A stretch of DNA of 64,000 nucleotides from Gerris lacustris (lineage: Eukaryota > Arthropoda > Insecta > Hemiptera > Gerridae), in assembly GCA_951217055.1 (NCBI GenBank), contig OX578276.1:120164979-120228978 (forward strand). Direction: 5' to 3'. How positions within the stretch are numbered: the stretch's first letter is position 1; each line of letters begins with the position of its first letter. Of this stretch, positions 48,501 to 60,612 are shown piece by piece. The notes under the pieces were generated by a model. The model ran no database searches. It was not told the origin of the DNA and saw only the letters and a list, made by a program, of their open reading frames with translations. A program made the translations under genes and the position numbers.

Positions 48501-50834
48501 ATTGTTTCTGGATTTTAAGCAAGCTTTTAATAGTGTTGACAGGAATAATATGTAAAAAGTTTTGATTGATTTAGGGCTACCGACTTAGCTTGTAAGACTA
48601 ATAAGGATGACGCTAGTGTAAAGTAAAGCTAAGATAATAGTAGGTGGCAGAACAAACAGAGCTTGCAATGTTTGTACTGGAGTTAGACAAGGAGACCATT
48701 TAGCGCAATTTAATCTATCTCTACACAAAGCAATACAAGATATGCAGCTAAGAGAAAACAATACAGGCATGACTAAACAAGCTTGTGCATACGGTGACGA
48801 GGTTGCAGTGATAGCGCGGAACTTTGCAGCACTTAAAAAAAAATTGAGAAATATTGAGCATATTATGACGTACTTGCAAAGCAATTGGGCGATTAAAGAA
48901 AGCAAAATTAAATTTATGAAGTCATCTCTCTCTAGGAATTATAGTTGTAAGAGTAAACACTTGACAGTGCGAATGACTTCATATATCTTGGGGTCAATAT
49001 AAATAATAAACATATTATTTCCAATTAAATTTCTGGAAGGATTCAAGCTGGTATCAGGGTTTATTTTGCATCGTTGGCCTATTTCAAATCGCGTCTGTTG
49101 ACAAGAGAAACCAAACTAAGACTTTCACTATGACAGGACACTTGTATGATCTGCAGTGACTTATGGTGCAGAGTCTTGGACTCTGACAACAGCCGATAAA
49201 AGAGCACTTAGATTGTTTGAGTGCAAAGTTGTACAGCGGATCTGTGGACCAATATTGGAAAATGGTGAGCGGATGATCCGTACAAATTCAGAGGTGGATG
49301 GTGTCTTGAAGAGTGAAGATATCTTAAGATTTGTTAAGTATCTTAGATTGGCATGGCTTGGACATTTGGACCGAATGGAGGATGTCAGAATGCCAAAAAA
49401 GATTCTACATGCCCAAGTCTATAGAGATCGACGAAGAGGAAGACTCCGGATACGCTGGATCGAAGTGGAAGAAGGCCTAAAGATGCTACAGATTATAGGA
49501 TGGAGCTCAGTTGCGAAGAAAAAGAATGATTGGAAAAAGTCATAAGACAGGCCAAAGCCCACACGTGGCTGTACGGCTACGCTAAATAAGTACTAAGTAA
49601 GTAACTAATTTCTTACTCAGGATCATGTCCACTAAAGTGGACAGGCACATGTCCGCTGTCCACTCTCCACCGTTCTGAACATGTCTAAATAAAATAATTT
49701 GTTGACTGACTAATATCAAGCAAATTTTTTGTTTTTTGCATTCGAAATTCAATTTGGAATCCATTGGCATAAGAGTTCTCCATCCCCCCTTTTTGATGGG
49801 ACAATGATCCACCAGAGTAAAATAATGCTTTTTAATTTTCAAATCGAAATAAAAAAATAACCTAAAATTGTTAAGGCATGCTGTCTAGAGCTGAAGCGAT
49901 GGTTCATAAATAAAAGAGGATAGTGTCATTGTTAACTCATTGTATTGGATCTAAGATCTAAATAATTTTATTAATTAAAAATAATCCTCTTCCCACCAGA
50001 TGAACGGCAGCCTGGAAACAGAAAGAATACCGTGACAGAACAAGCCGGATGCGCATTTTCGAGGATAGCTAAGCAGTATAGATAAAATTAGAAAGATGGT
50101 GGCAACCAGAAGAAGTAATCAAAAGTAGGGGAGATCTGGCTTAAGAAGTTATGGTAGGAGGAGAAAGAACATGAAAGGACGCGCACCAGCTACGTGGCCG
50201 TTCAAGAGCTGAGGATGATAGAGGCAAGAGCCCGAATAAGGAGGTTGGAGGCGAGAAGATCGTGGAGCTGCCCCAAAGATCAAGGAGGCTAGAAGAGGGA
50301 ATAAGTAGAATAATTAATCTTTGTACACAGCTTGTCATATTATGTTAGAATATATTCTTTTTTAGTTACACACTCTCTGTTATCTAAATTGTGAAATAAG
50401 TCTCACTCTCACACCAACATAAATAAACTAAGTTTAATACCGAGACCACTTAAAAACCTAGCATAGCTATTAAATAGCAAAGAAATTGTTTGTTAACTAA
50501 ATACACATGTTTTAGAGTTCAAAAACTGTTGAGCAATACTTACACCTCTAACATCCGTAGGGAAGACTTCAGCGACCATAGATTGTGTTGTGGCTATGTG
50601 TACGGTCGAAGTCAAAATGTACATGAGAAAAGAAAAAGTCGGAAAGTCGAATGAAGCAGCCAACGCCAGCATGGACAGAGACATACTCACTCCGGACCAA
50701 ATAGCTGGGTGACGTCTTCCAAGTTTAGAGCTTAGCCATACTGAAAATATTCCTCCAACTGTTCTTGCAAGGCCAATAAAAACTGCTACTAAGTAAGAAT
50801 CGATAATCACTTTAGTCTGCTGGACCATTTGAAC
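45519..50834 (-). CDS. Facilitated trehalose/sugar transporter (Tret1-like MFS), last two exons
   Basis: Exons 50834-50544 and 45758-45519 (stop), both in phase 0, joining ...VFPTDVRG to VAASIAAVNIFL. They give about 176 residues: KVIIDSYLVAVFIGLARTVG (TM7-8), the SSKLGRR loop motif (family GRR/GRK between TM8 and 9), TM9-10, the VFPTDVRG segment, two final TM helices and the PETHGKTLKEIE signature at the end of TM12. It should import or export hexose/trehalose at the plasma membrane. The N-terminal TM1-6 exons are not found to the right; they are probably beyond 64000 or lost. The intron between the two exons is 4.8 kb and holds LTR and LINE debris. Product class is certain, substrate is not. 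Confidence 0.88.
46654..46845 (+). pseudogene. Retropepsin fragment of an LTR-type retroelement
   Basis: Reads SIKVELNGEPCLMVFDSGA, the aspartic-protease active-site context (D-S/T-G-A) of retroelement proteases, and stops soon after. Surrounding sequence 46860-47350 has no further recognised domain. An LTR may lie about 46070-46470 but has no partner. Confidence 0.4.
47940..49600 (+). pseudogene. Degenerate LINE (RTE/Jockey-like) reverse transcriptase
   Basis: Across frames: LSGVKDKDGQVICEEKSVME, SLEEMENVFERMKNVKAPGG, a 'VSSNYGRITLLNS'-like block, VLFCGDSSTLFLDFKQAFNS-like palm start, GVRQGDHLAQF, AYGDEVAVIA (a decayed YADD-type site) and the C-terminal block YGAESWTLTTADKRALRLFE to LAWLGHLDRMEDVRMPKKIL and RGRLRIRW. 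Many frame changes and stops. Lies in the transporter intron, antisense to it. Confidence 0.85.
49601..50543. other. Intronic remainder of the transporter
   Basis: No coding frame supported. About 50000-50330 is purine-rich and could be decayed retroelement gag-like sequence. Confidence 0.3.
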
Positions 50835-51039
50835 CTAGATAGAACTATATAAATTATAATAAGTCCCTTATTGTTTTAAATGAATACTTAAATATAGAGT
50901 GACCACATAGCAGTGTGTAGTTCGAGCTCTCGTTTTATCCTTTACAGTATTATTTTTATTTATAGGACAAACCGTTTAACCAACTATCAATCCTTAAGCT
51001 CAGGGTATACTCTTTAACTTTTTTACCCACCATAAGGGT

Positions 51040-52550
51040 AGTAACACGCACGAGCAAGTCCCCCGTGAGAGCACACCTTGAAAAAACAAGAATAGAAGAA
51101 TTACAGGAACTCCAAAGGTGCATGTATCTAGTCGAAAAGATGAAGGCAGTAACCAGCAGGCAAAAACATACTAGCACTGAGGTGAAAACCCGACTAGGAC
51201 AGCTGGAAGAATCCCTTGAGGTGATGTTTTGCCTGAGGTAGTCTTGGTTAGAGGCAGAAAGGAGTCTCCTTAACCTATGCAGCCTTATCGGAGAAGAACT
51301 TACACATTAAAGAAGAAGATGTTGTCCAGCTCCACTGATAAAGCACCTGGAAAACGGAAGAAGGGCGGAAAAAGAGAAGACGTAAAGGAGAAGTGGAGAG
51401 AGATTGTCTCCAAGAAAGGAAGACGCCGCAGAAAGGAGGTCAGAGAAAGGATGGATGAAGGAACACCAAAACTGCATCAGCATGGAACACCGGGGAATAA
51501 CCCAGACGCACTAGGAAGAGTACAAAAAGCTCCTGCCTCCAACCAAAGAAAGAGAAGAAAGAAGCAACCTAAACCAAGGTCGGAAGCACTCCTGGTTGAA
51601 AAAGCCTATGCGAAGGTCATTGGAGAAATCTGCAGGAAAGTGAAGCCAGAGGAGATGGAGACTGAGATTAATACCCGAGATCTGGGGGATTTGCTACTGG
51701 AGGTTGCTAGCAATAATCGGAATAAGGAGGTCTTCAGAGATGTTTTAAGGAAAGCTTTAGGGGAGATGGCCTCAGTTCGATGCCTGGAACCAAGGGCTAC
51801 ATTAGAAATTAAAGATCTCAATAGCCTCACTACAGAGGAGGAAGTCAGGAGGCTATTCAAAAAGAGGTACCAGAACTTACTAGCGAACTTAAGGTCTTAG
51901 TGAGTAAAGTAGACCGAAAAGTAGGGATCAGAGGATGGCCAGTGCAGCTAAGCAAACGAGACGCTAATAACTGTTAGATACGTCAAAGAATCTAGGTAAT
52001 ACGTTGCTTCACATGCTTTGGGTACGGCCACCGACAAGCAGACTGTAAAAGACCAGACAGGAAAGCCAAAGGCTCTGTATCCGATGTGGTAAAGAAGGGC
52101 ATGAAATCAAAGAATGCGAGGCTAAGCCTAAATGCTTTCTCTGTGTAGAGAGAAATATTGCCCTAGTCGAGCATGTACCAGGAACGGGAGCTTAATCCGT
52201 ATTTAGACAAGCTCTAGAGAAGGCTAAATCCCGAAGACTGTCATGAAGATACTCCAAGGCAATCTCCACCGCAGCAGGACAGCAGATGATATTATCAATC
52301 AGCTTAGACTGGAACTACAAGTTGCTCTAGTGATCATAAGCGAGCAGTTACGGAACAGGAACGAATCAGGGTGGTTCTTTGATACTTTGGGCGCAGTAGC
52401 CATTCGGGTCTCTGATCTGAGTAAAGTCATTGTTGACAGCTATGGATCCGGCAGAGGCTTCTTTTGGGTGAAGAGCAATCATGTCACATTTGCTGCTCTG
52501 CTACCTTACCCCAAATGACAACTGCTCCAGTCATTTTAGGTTTTCTGTTC
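51040..52550 (+). mobile_element. 5' part of an R1-clade LINE (ORF1 gag and start of ORF2)
   Basis: 51277-51900 is a basic, helical gag-like frame. It continues with frame shifts into CCHC zinc knuckles near 52000-52150: CFTCFGYGHRQADCK, CIRCGKEGHEIKECEAK and KCFLCVE. ORF2 starts at 52243 with KILQGNLHRSRTADDIINQL, then GWFFDTLGAVAI and GRGFFWVKSNHVTF, the N-terminal apurinic-type endonuclease of R1 elements. A frameshift precedes CYLTPNDN and the element breaks off near 52550, so RT is absent. Truncated, dead. Confidence 0.82.
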
Positions 52551-53203
52551 CAAAAAAGTCGGAACTGATTTTTTTTTCTGATCGCTTCATTTTGACGTTC
52601 TGAAAAACATATTGAAAATCGGCAACGATAGATCGTTGTCACGTTAATAGATATTTAAGGGCAAGGGCAAAGGTCAACACTTTCTGATATTTCCGAATAG
52701 CTCGCTTCCTATGACTGGGACACCAATCAAGGTGATTATCAAAATTAAAGATAACAAAATTTCCCACAAAAAAGTGTCATATTAATTTTTTACGTACAAT
52801 GGACGGTTTTCGAAATATAGGGCGAAGAAATTCTATGAATATCTAGTATCCGTCGCCACACCATTTTTTAAGTATTTTTACGAATATCTCGCTTCCTATC
52901 GGAGACAAATTAAGGATCTGATCAAAATGAAAGATTATCAAATTTTCCACATGAAACATTATGTTCAATTTTTACGTATAAAAAGTGTTCCGACTCTTCG
53001 ACAATTGTGGAATGCGTAAAACACAAAAATCTGCACTATATCAATGTTTTCAACCTGCGAATGTTCAGATTAATTCAGAGAACGTGAGATATGTCATTGA
53101 TGAGGGTTTCTCCTGCACCGAGTCTTGTAGTAACAAAATAAAATTTCCTCGGTGTTATTAATAGATATGTAGCATCCATACAAAATAACATTTCGGAGCT
53201 AAC
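52551..53203. repeat. Repeat half of an outer inverted pair
   Basis: 52790-52995 (gaatatctcgcttcctatcg, gacaaattaaggatc, cacatgaaacattatgtt) recurs as reverse complement at 60905-61095. The half-copy 52690-52790 is a diverged direct repeat of the same text. No gene seen. Confidence 0.65.
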
Positions 53204-53830
<627 letters not shown>

Positions 53831-54159
53831 CATCAAGCAGCTTCAACTATTTGTAGACGTTCTTCTTCTTGATTCAGTTTTTTACTTTCGAACCAAGCGT
53901 TAGAAAGAATAGTCGCTTGAGTATCGCGGAACCAAATCAGAGTCATACTTGCATTTTTGTATCGGTAGGAGCATCTTCAAGCAAACCATTCAGCTCCGCC
54001 AACGTGAATTGACAATCGTCGTGATTTTCTATGCAATAGAATAAAACTTATATGTTTCAATACTTCTTTTTGTGATATCTTTTCGACTCTTTTACACTAC
54101 ATACACTATTACATAGTTAATACTATGTTCTATATGTTTATCGCCTCTTTTGATACTCG

Positions 54160-55345
54160 TTAACTTGGAGTGCACCATCGGCCAAATTGACCCAAACAGG
54201 TCCCAAAGTTTTGCACTAGTTTTACGACGTTTTGCGACGTCGAGTTTGAGTTTTGCGACGGCTTCCTTATCGCGATTAATCACAAGTCAAAAGTGCACTC
54301 CAAGTTAACGCTGGAGTGCACCATCGGTTGATTTCAACCAAAAAGGTCTCAAAGTTTTTGCACTAGTTTTGCGACGTTTTGTGACGTTGAGTTTGAGTTT
54401 TGCGACGGTTCACAAACGTCGCAAATTCTATATTTCATTAAAAAATTGTAAGGTGCACTCTAAGTTAAAGCTGGAGTGCACCATCGGCCGAATTGACCCA
54501 AACCGGTCCCAAAGTTTTGCACTAGTTTTGCGACGTTTTGCTACATCGAGTTTGAGTTTTGCGACGGCTTCCTTATCGCGATTAATCACAAGTCAAATAA
54601 GTAAACCAAGTTAACTCTGGAGTGCACCATCCGATTTGACCCAAAAAGGTCCCAAAGTTTTGCACCAGTTTTGCGACGTAATGCGACGTCAAGTTTGAGT
54701 TCTACGACGATTCACAAGCGTCGTAAATTTTATATTTCTTTAATTTAATTGTGAGGTGCCTTTCATTTCAAGTTAACGCTGGAGTGCACCGTTTATCGAT
54801 TTGACCCAAAAATATTTTCCGACGGTTTACAAACGTCTAAATTTCCATATTTTATTTTAAAAAATAAAAGTTTTGCACTAGTTTTGCGTGGTTTTGCTAC
54901 GTCGAGTTTGAGTTTTGCGACGGCTTCTTTATCGCGATTAATCACAAGTCAAATAAGTAAACCAAGTTAACTCTGGAGTGCACCATCCGATTTGACCCAA
55001 AGAGGTCCCAACGTTTTGCACTTGTTTTGAAACGATTTGCGACGTCGAGTTTGATTTTTGCGACGGCTTCCTTATTGCGATTAATCACAAGTCAAATAAG
55101 TAAACCAAGTTAACTCTGGAGTGCACCATCCGGTTTGACCTAAACTGGTTCCAATGTTCTGCACTAGTTTTGTGACGTTAAGTTTAAGTTCTACGACGAT
55201 TCACAAACGTCGTAGATTTCATATTTTTTTAATCAAATTGTTAAGGCTGGATGGTTAATCCAATGCTGGGAGGTTAATGCCCTTTGATTTAATCTGGTCC
55301 CAAAGTTTTGCACTAGCGTTGCGACATTGAGTTTGATTTTTGCGA
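54160..55345. repeat. Left arm: about 8 tandem units of ~145-170 bp
   Basis: Each unit contains ggagtgcaccatc, cccaaagttttgcactag, ttttgcgacg, gagtttgagttttgcgacgg and often cttccttatcgcgattaatc followed by acaagtcaa. Units alternate between two variants: one with the 'cttatcgcgattaatcacaa' tail, one with 'cacaaacgtcgcaaattcta' tail. Divergence increases toward the centre. Confidence 0.88.
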
Positions 55346-55614
55346 CGGCTCACAAACGTTGCAGTTTTTAAATGTTTATGTTTAAAAATGCCATTTTAAA
55401 CACGATATTGCAAAACTGGACAACACTCTAATGCTTTAAAGAACTTAAATTATTTTCATAAATTGCAATTTGGCTTGGGTAGTTTTGCGACGACAAGTAT
55501 GAATTTTGTGAGTCACATATACTTTATGCTTATTAACAGCCTTTTGTCAAATAATATATTTATATTTATATAAAAATATAAGAATAATATATATATTATT
55601 CATTAATAATTTGG

Positions 55615-55740
55615 GACAGACATATTTTAAAAACCACTTTCTTGGACTCAGGGGACCTTAAAACGTGTAAATCCATCAAAATCTCAAAATCGAATTTTCG
55701 CGCCATCACAATACTTTCTCTTTATATGAGAAAGTAAAAA
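55615..55740. repeat. Copy of the repeat end seen at 34709-34830
   Basis: Shares ttggactcaggggac, aaaacgtgtaaatcc, atcgaattttcgcgccatc and tatatgagaaagtaaaa with 34709-34830. Probably a LINE 3' end that inserted into the foldback centre. Confidence 0.7.
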
Positions 55741-56439
55741 AACTGTATGAGCTATATTTCAATAATTTTATAAAATGCTTAAAAAATCTTAAAATATCAA
55801 TATCTCAAGAATTATTGAGAATAGGCCCCATGTTTACATGACATTTTTTCTTGCTAATGACCCATAGAATACGTCAGATTTTTTATGACTATTATTCCTT
55901 ATTCCTGGGTGGCCCTGTTTTTTTTTTTTTTTTTTTTTTTTTTTTCTTGGCTCGCTTCATTAGTCAATAGAATAGTAGTCAATAGTAATTAAACTTAAAA
56001 ACACTTTTCACAGTATAATAGTATATTTGTAATAAATATTGTATAATAAACAGTAACAGCAAAGTATACTGTACAATTTAACAAGTAAATATTACTTTTT
56101 GCTTACTTAAGGTAAACGATCTTAAATTAACAATATGTGTATATTATATTATTATCAAATATTTTATCTATTATCTAATATTCAAAGTCTAATAATCTTG
56201 CTATCGCTAATAGCTAATTTATTTCTTCAAACTGATAAGCGGCAAGTCTAAGAACAGTGTGTTACACCGTCACCGTGGTTCTTAAAAGACATCGGCCGCT
56301 TTCATCCCTTCTGCTCCCTTTTTCTACCTCCCCGCTTATTAAATCTATCATATTTATGGCGAATTTTTTTTGCGTTTTGTTTTAATTTTGTGGGGGGTTA
56401 AATGGCCACTATTTTGGACACACGCTATATTTTTTTTTA

Positions 56440-56832
56440 ACCAAATATCAATATTTTTAAAATGATACCCAACTTCGAATTTTCTAATCCCAAAAATGTT
56501 GGGGCTCCATAGTTACGGCCCCCTAAAATTTGACTTTTTATAGATCAACTCCCGGAAATTATATTAGACCACAGAGATATATACATATCTATGTATTTTT
56601 GCCTTTTTTTAGGACCTACCCTAATGGGGTAGTGCAAGGGGGGTACATTTTGGAAACGCGATATATATTTATAATCTACATTTCAATACCTTTGAAATTA
56701 TACCCAACTTGAAAATTACAAAAAATATAAAATATTGTGATCTATTCGCAATTGATCTCAGGTCGCAGAAATTTGGAGTGTTCAAGTCCGCAATAGTTTT
56801 TCTGTTTTTTGGAAAAAAAAGTTTAACTTGTA
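56440..56832. repeat. 'acttccggaaat' family copy 3, interrupted at 56832
   Basis: Matches 38870-39235 and 39885-40000; it resumes after the transposon at 58175-58310 (aaatttcaag, gacggacggatggacgaact). Confidence 0.7.
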
Positions 56833-58174
56833 GGGGAGAGTGGGGCATGTTGTCACAAATTTAACAATTTATTTTTTTTTAATTTTTTCTATTCGGTACA
56901 TTTTCAATTTCTAAGTACTATTGTTTATTTTAAACTTTCAGTTACATGTGGCACAAGTTTCATTTATCTAGCATTAGTAGAAGTATTTTTATTTTATTTT
57001 TTTAAAGTTAAAGTTTTTTTGTGACAACATGCCCCATCAAGGGGCAGGTTGTCACTTGGTATGGGATAAGTTGTCACAAGATATAAATTAATTATCACCA
57101 CTTTGATTTAACAAAATTTAAATACCTTAAGCTACAAGATTTGGCTAGTTAATATAATAATAATTATTATTTATGGGGCTATCAGTCTTGTACAGGCAAA
57201 ATATTTTTCTTATATCATTTATGTTAATTTTACTGCAGTGCCAATGCTAGGTTCTGTAATTTATTAAAAATGCTTCCGCTGCGTAACGAGTGGAGCAGCC
57301 TCTAAATTTTAGAACCCTAACCGCCTTCATGAGCACTCCTGGAGCATACCGTCCTCTAGTGGTTTTTGCCTTGTAATTGCTCACCATTTTGCCTAGAACA
57401 GAACAGCTTTGCTAAAATCGTTATTTCGTGCCTGTACCTAGCACCTAGCTAAGAGTACGGTAAGGGAATCAATCAGCTACCTCGGTAAGGGAATCAACAC
57501 TGCGTTTTTAAGTATAAGGGTGGAGAGGGTCTGTTAAAAAATAAATTTTTATTTATTGTATTAAAAATAAAAGGGGAAAAGTGTATCATTTATTTGATTT
57601 TTTTATCAATAGTTAGCATATTTTGTTTAACTTATTTTAAATGGCCACCTTTTTTTTTTTCTTTATCCGCTTTCCTTATTAATTCCTCTTCACTTTCCAT
57701 TTCTATTTAAATATAGAAGAATACTCTTATGTAAATATAGCATTGGGGCAAGTAGTCACAAAAGGTATTGGATGTGACTACTTGCCCCTTTTACTTTGTG
57801 ACAACTAGCCCCAACACGCCATTTTTAATTATAGTGAAATATTTTTTTCCTGCCACAATAATATTGATTTAACGGTTTAGAGAAACAATGCCAAAACTAC
57901 TACGTAATAATAATCATTGAATATAGCACCCTAGATAAAAAATACAAAACAGAAAACATAATTTAAAAACAAAAAAAGCAGTGAGTGACAAGCCTAAAAA
58001 GTTTATGTTCCATAGATGACAGACGGTTTGCTATAGTGACACCATTTTTCGTAAAGTTTGTCTACATAATAAAGGTTATCTTCAGTAGCCACGCGAGCTT
58101 TCCCTTATCACTCTAACCCCTTCAAATTGACCCTGTGACAACCTGCCCCTGTGACTTCTTGCCCCACTCTCCCC
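56833..58174. mobile_element. 1.34-kb TIR element with many GTGACAACWTGCCCC motifs
   Basis: Ends GGGGAGAGTGGGGCATGTTG and CTTGCCCCACTCTCCCC; TA on both sides (56831-56832, 58175-58176). The phrase GTGACAACWTGCCCC or its complement occurs about eight times, clustered near 56850, 57020-57075, 57750-57820 and 58130-58165. The matching repeat at 39885-40110 shows the empty site cttgtataccaaat. No transposase ORF. Superfamily uncertain; TA target suggests Tc1/mariner-like. Confidence 0.85.
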
Positions 58175-58599
58175 TATATCAAATTTCAAGTCTATAACTT
58201 CAGTAGATCGAGAGATATACTCCAAGATAAGACGGACGGATGGACGAACTACCAAAAGCATAAGAGTTTCTATTTCTAGAACGACCTCGAAACCCTAAAA
58301 ATGAGATGGTTTAAAATGAATTCACTCAATTGTTAACTAAACAAGATAAATACGCTTTGGGCATTATAATACGCAATTAATACAACACTATTGAGATTTA
58401 AATGTCAAATGTGTGGTGTGTGGTGTTTTATGTTCCAAAATTGCAATAAAGTTTTAAGCAGTATCCGATGACGCAAACTTCATACGCATAGGCATAAGAC
58501 AATATTAAGTTATATGTCCTTTGTGACTTACTTGCCTTTTCCTGTATTGCAATGAAGTGTACCAAATAGTTATTGCCAAAAATATATTGAAAAACAACT

Positions 58600-59265
58600 T
58601 ACTAATGTGATGTTTATATAGGGTGTCAAAAAACTCGATCCTGACGTTTGCATATTTAGACAAATGTTTTAAAACAAAATTAAGTCTTCGATGTTTACAT
58701 ACTACAATATTGCCATGACCTGCAAAAATTGGTTCTATTTAAAGTACTAAGTTAACTTGGTATTGATACGTTTCTATTGCGTCGCAAAACTCTGTATGTA
58801 TGGATGAATATTTTCAGACTTATTTTAGACCTTTGATACTTAATACCTAATCCAATATTGCAATGAACAGCAAAATCTTGTTAATTTAGAAAAATAAAGT
58901 ATTGCGACAATTATTTTGGGCGTCGCAAAACTCTGCATGTATAGAAAATATTTTAAGACAAATTAAAGACCTTTTAAAATACATATTGGACTAAGAAAAT
59001 AAGTAAAAACTGCAAAATTTAACGTTTAATGTGCGTCCCTAAATTCAAATTCAACGTCGGAAACTGCATGTTTAAACAAATAATTTAAGAACTATTTAAT
59101 AACAAAGTTTTTTGTTATTTTAAAGTTCTTATGAAATATAACTTCTCAATATTAAAACAATATTTGGCGTCGCAAAATGCAAACACGACTTAAATATACG
59201 AAAATATTTTGAGACTACTTCAAGACCTTTGATACTTATTTCCCTAGTCCAAAGGTGATCTCCAG
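58600..59265. repeat. Second tandem-repeat block inside the foldback right arm
   Basis: Units of roughly 180 bp share gcgtcgcaaaactctg(c)atgta, ttttaagac/tttcagac, and 'gacctttgatacttaatacc'. Three diverged copies plus a partial one near 59160. They have no obvious match in the left arm. Confidence 0.55.
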
Positions 59266-59295
59266 CGTTAACTTAGAGTGCACCTCACAATTTTT

Positions 59296-60209
59296 GGAAC
59301 GAAGTTCCTTATTGCACGTTTTGGAGCCCGGAAGTAAATCCAAAAAAAAAAAAAAAAACCAAAATCACCTTCACGCAAAATCCATCGCGAAATCTACCAA
59401 TTACAATAACTCGAGTAAAAGATCACCGAGTTAGTTGAAATTTGTACACACGTTCATTTTACCAATGCCCAGGCTAAGTTCGTTGGACAACGTTATCCGA
59501 ACAAGCGTTCACGCGCAACGCTCGCGTAAACGTAAGCTTCAAATTTAAAATTGGAATTTTAGGACGGGAAAAAATTCTAACTTCATCTATTTAATGAAGC
59601 AAACAACTTTTTTAAATAATTTTTTTAGTAAAACGAACACCGACACTGCTATGAAGTGATAAAGATCGCTAAATTTATTAAAGCGGACCAAAACGTTTTA
59701 AATAAAGAAAACAACGTTTTTACCGATATCTTACGTTCTAACGTAACGATTTCAATTTCAATAAAACTTCATACACATCGTCTAAAGTACAATTGAAACA
59801 GGCATGTAAAATTTCAACCAGATGCAAGCAGAAGTTGGTGATTTATATTTTATATTATAATATTTTAATTGGAGATTCGCCGACGGAGGTCTGATGGGAC
59901 AGTTCTTTCTTCTCTACAACCATCTGCTTTAACTATAAACTAATCAAAATTAACTTTCTTCTCAATTTGAAATACATCATTTATTGTAAGACGTTCTTTT
60001 AAAAGTTAATAAAAAGTTTATCTTTTAATTTTGCCTTAACTCCGCTAGTACAAATAGTTACTTTCAATTTTGTCTCTTATTCTAATTCCGCCATGAATAA
60101 GTAGTTAGTATTAGTATCATATACTTAGCACTGTAATTATATAATTTATATTTAATGTAAAGCCTAAAGGAACTTCGTTCCTACCGGGTGTCCCATGACA
60201 CCACACATA
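59296..60209. mobile_element. Helentron-like (HINE) insertion, 914 bp, no TSD
   Basis: It splits an FB arm unit: the left flank cacctcacaattttt joins the right flank tttttaatgaaatatgg, and the unbroken version is visible as reverse complement in the left arm at about 54435-54465. Insertion was inside a T run with no target duplication. Both ends carry the same subterminal GGAACGAAGTTCCTT (left, and reverse complement aaggaacttcgttcc near 60170), followed at the right by ctaccgggtgtcccatgaca. These traits fit Helentrons; there is no Rep/helicase ORF. Confidence 0.6.
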
Positions 60210-60211
60210 TT

Positions 60212-60590
60212 TTTTAATGAAATATGGAATTTGCGACGTATGACGCAAAACTAGTGCAAAACTTTGGGAACTTTTTAGGTCAATTCGGATAGTGCACTCC
60301 AGAGTTAACTTGGTTTACTTATTTGATTTGTGATTAATCGCAATAACGAAGCCGTCGCAAAACTCAAACTCAACGTCGCAAAACATCGCAAAACTAGTGC
60401 AAAACATTGAGACCTTTTAGGTTGAAATCGACCGATGGTGCACTCCAACGTTAACTTGGAGTGCACTTTTGACTTGTGATTAATCGCGATAAGGAAGCCG
60501 TCGCAAAACTCAAACTCGACGCCGCAAAACTAGTGCAAAACTTTGGGACCTGTTTGGATCAATTTGGCCGATGGTGCACTCCAAGTTAAC
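60212..60590. repeat. Right arm: inverted tandem units of the foldback element
   Basis: About 2.5 units in reverse orientation to 54160-55345 (gatggtgcactccaa, actagtgcaaaactttggga, gattaatcgcgataaggaag). The outermost unit is nearly identical to the first unit of the left arm. Confidence 0.88.
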
Positions 60591-60612
60591 AAGTATCCTC
60601 TTTTGATACTTG

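Larger units (their letters stand above)
54152..60596. mobile_element. Foldback (FB-like) transposon with tandem-repeat arms
   Basis: Ends are inverted: GATACTCGTTAACTTGGAGTGC... at the left and its complement (GCACTCCAAGTTAACAAGTATC) at the right, continuing through CCATCGGCCAAATTGA and CCAAAGTTTTGCACTAG. The flank CTCTTTT is present on both sides (54145-54151, 60598-60604); counted differently the flanking repeat is 16 bp (54144-54159 and 60597-60612, 15 identical). The arms are built of about 150-bp tandem units, as in Drosophila FB elements. The centre holds no ORF but contains nested elements. A MULE or FB relation is inference. Confidence 0.75.
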
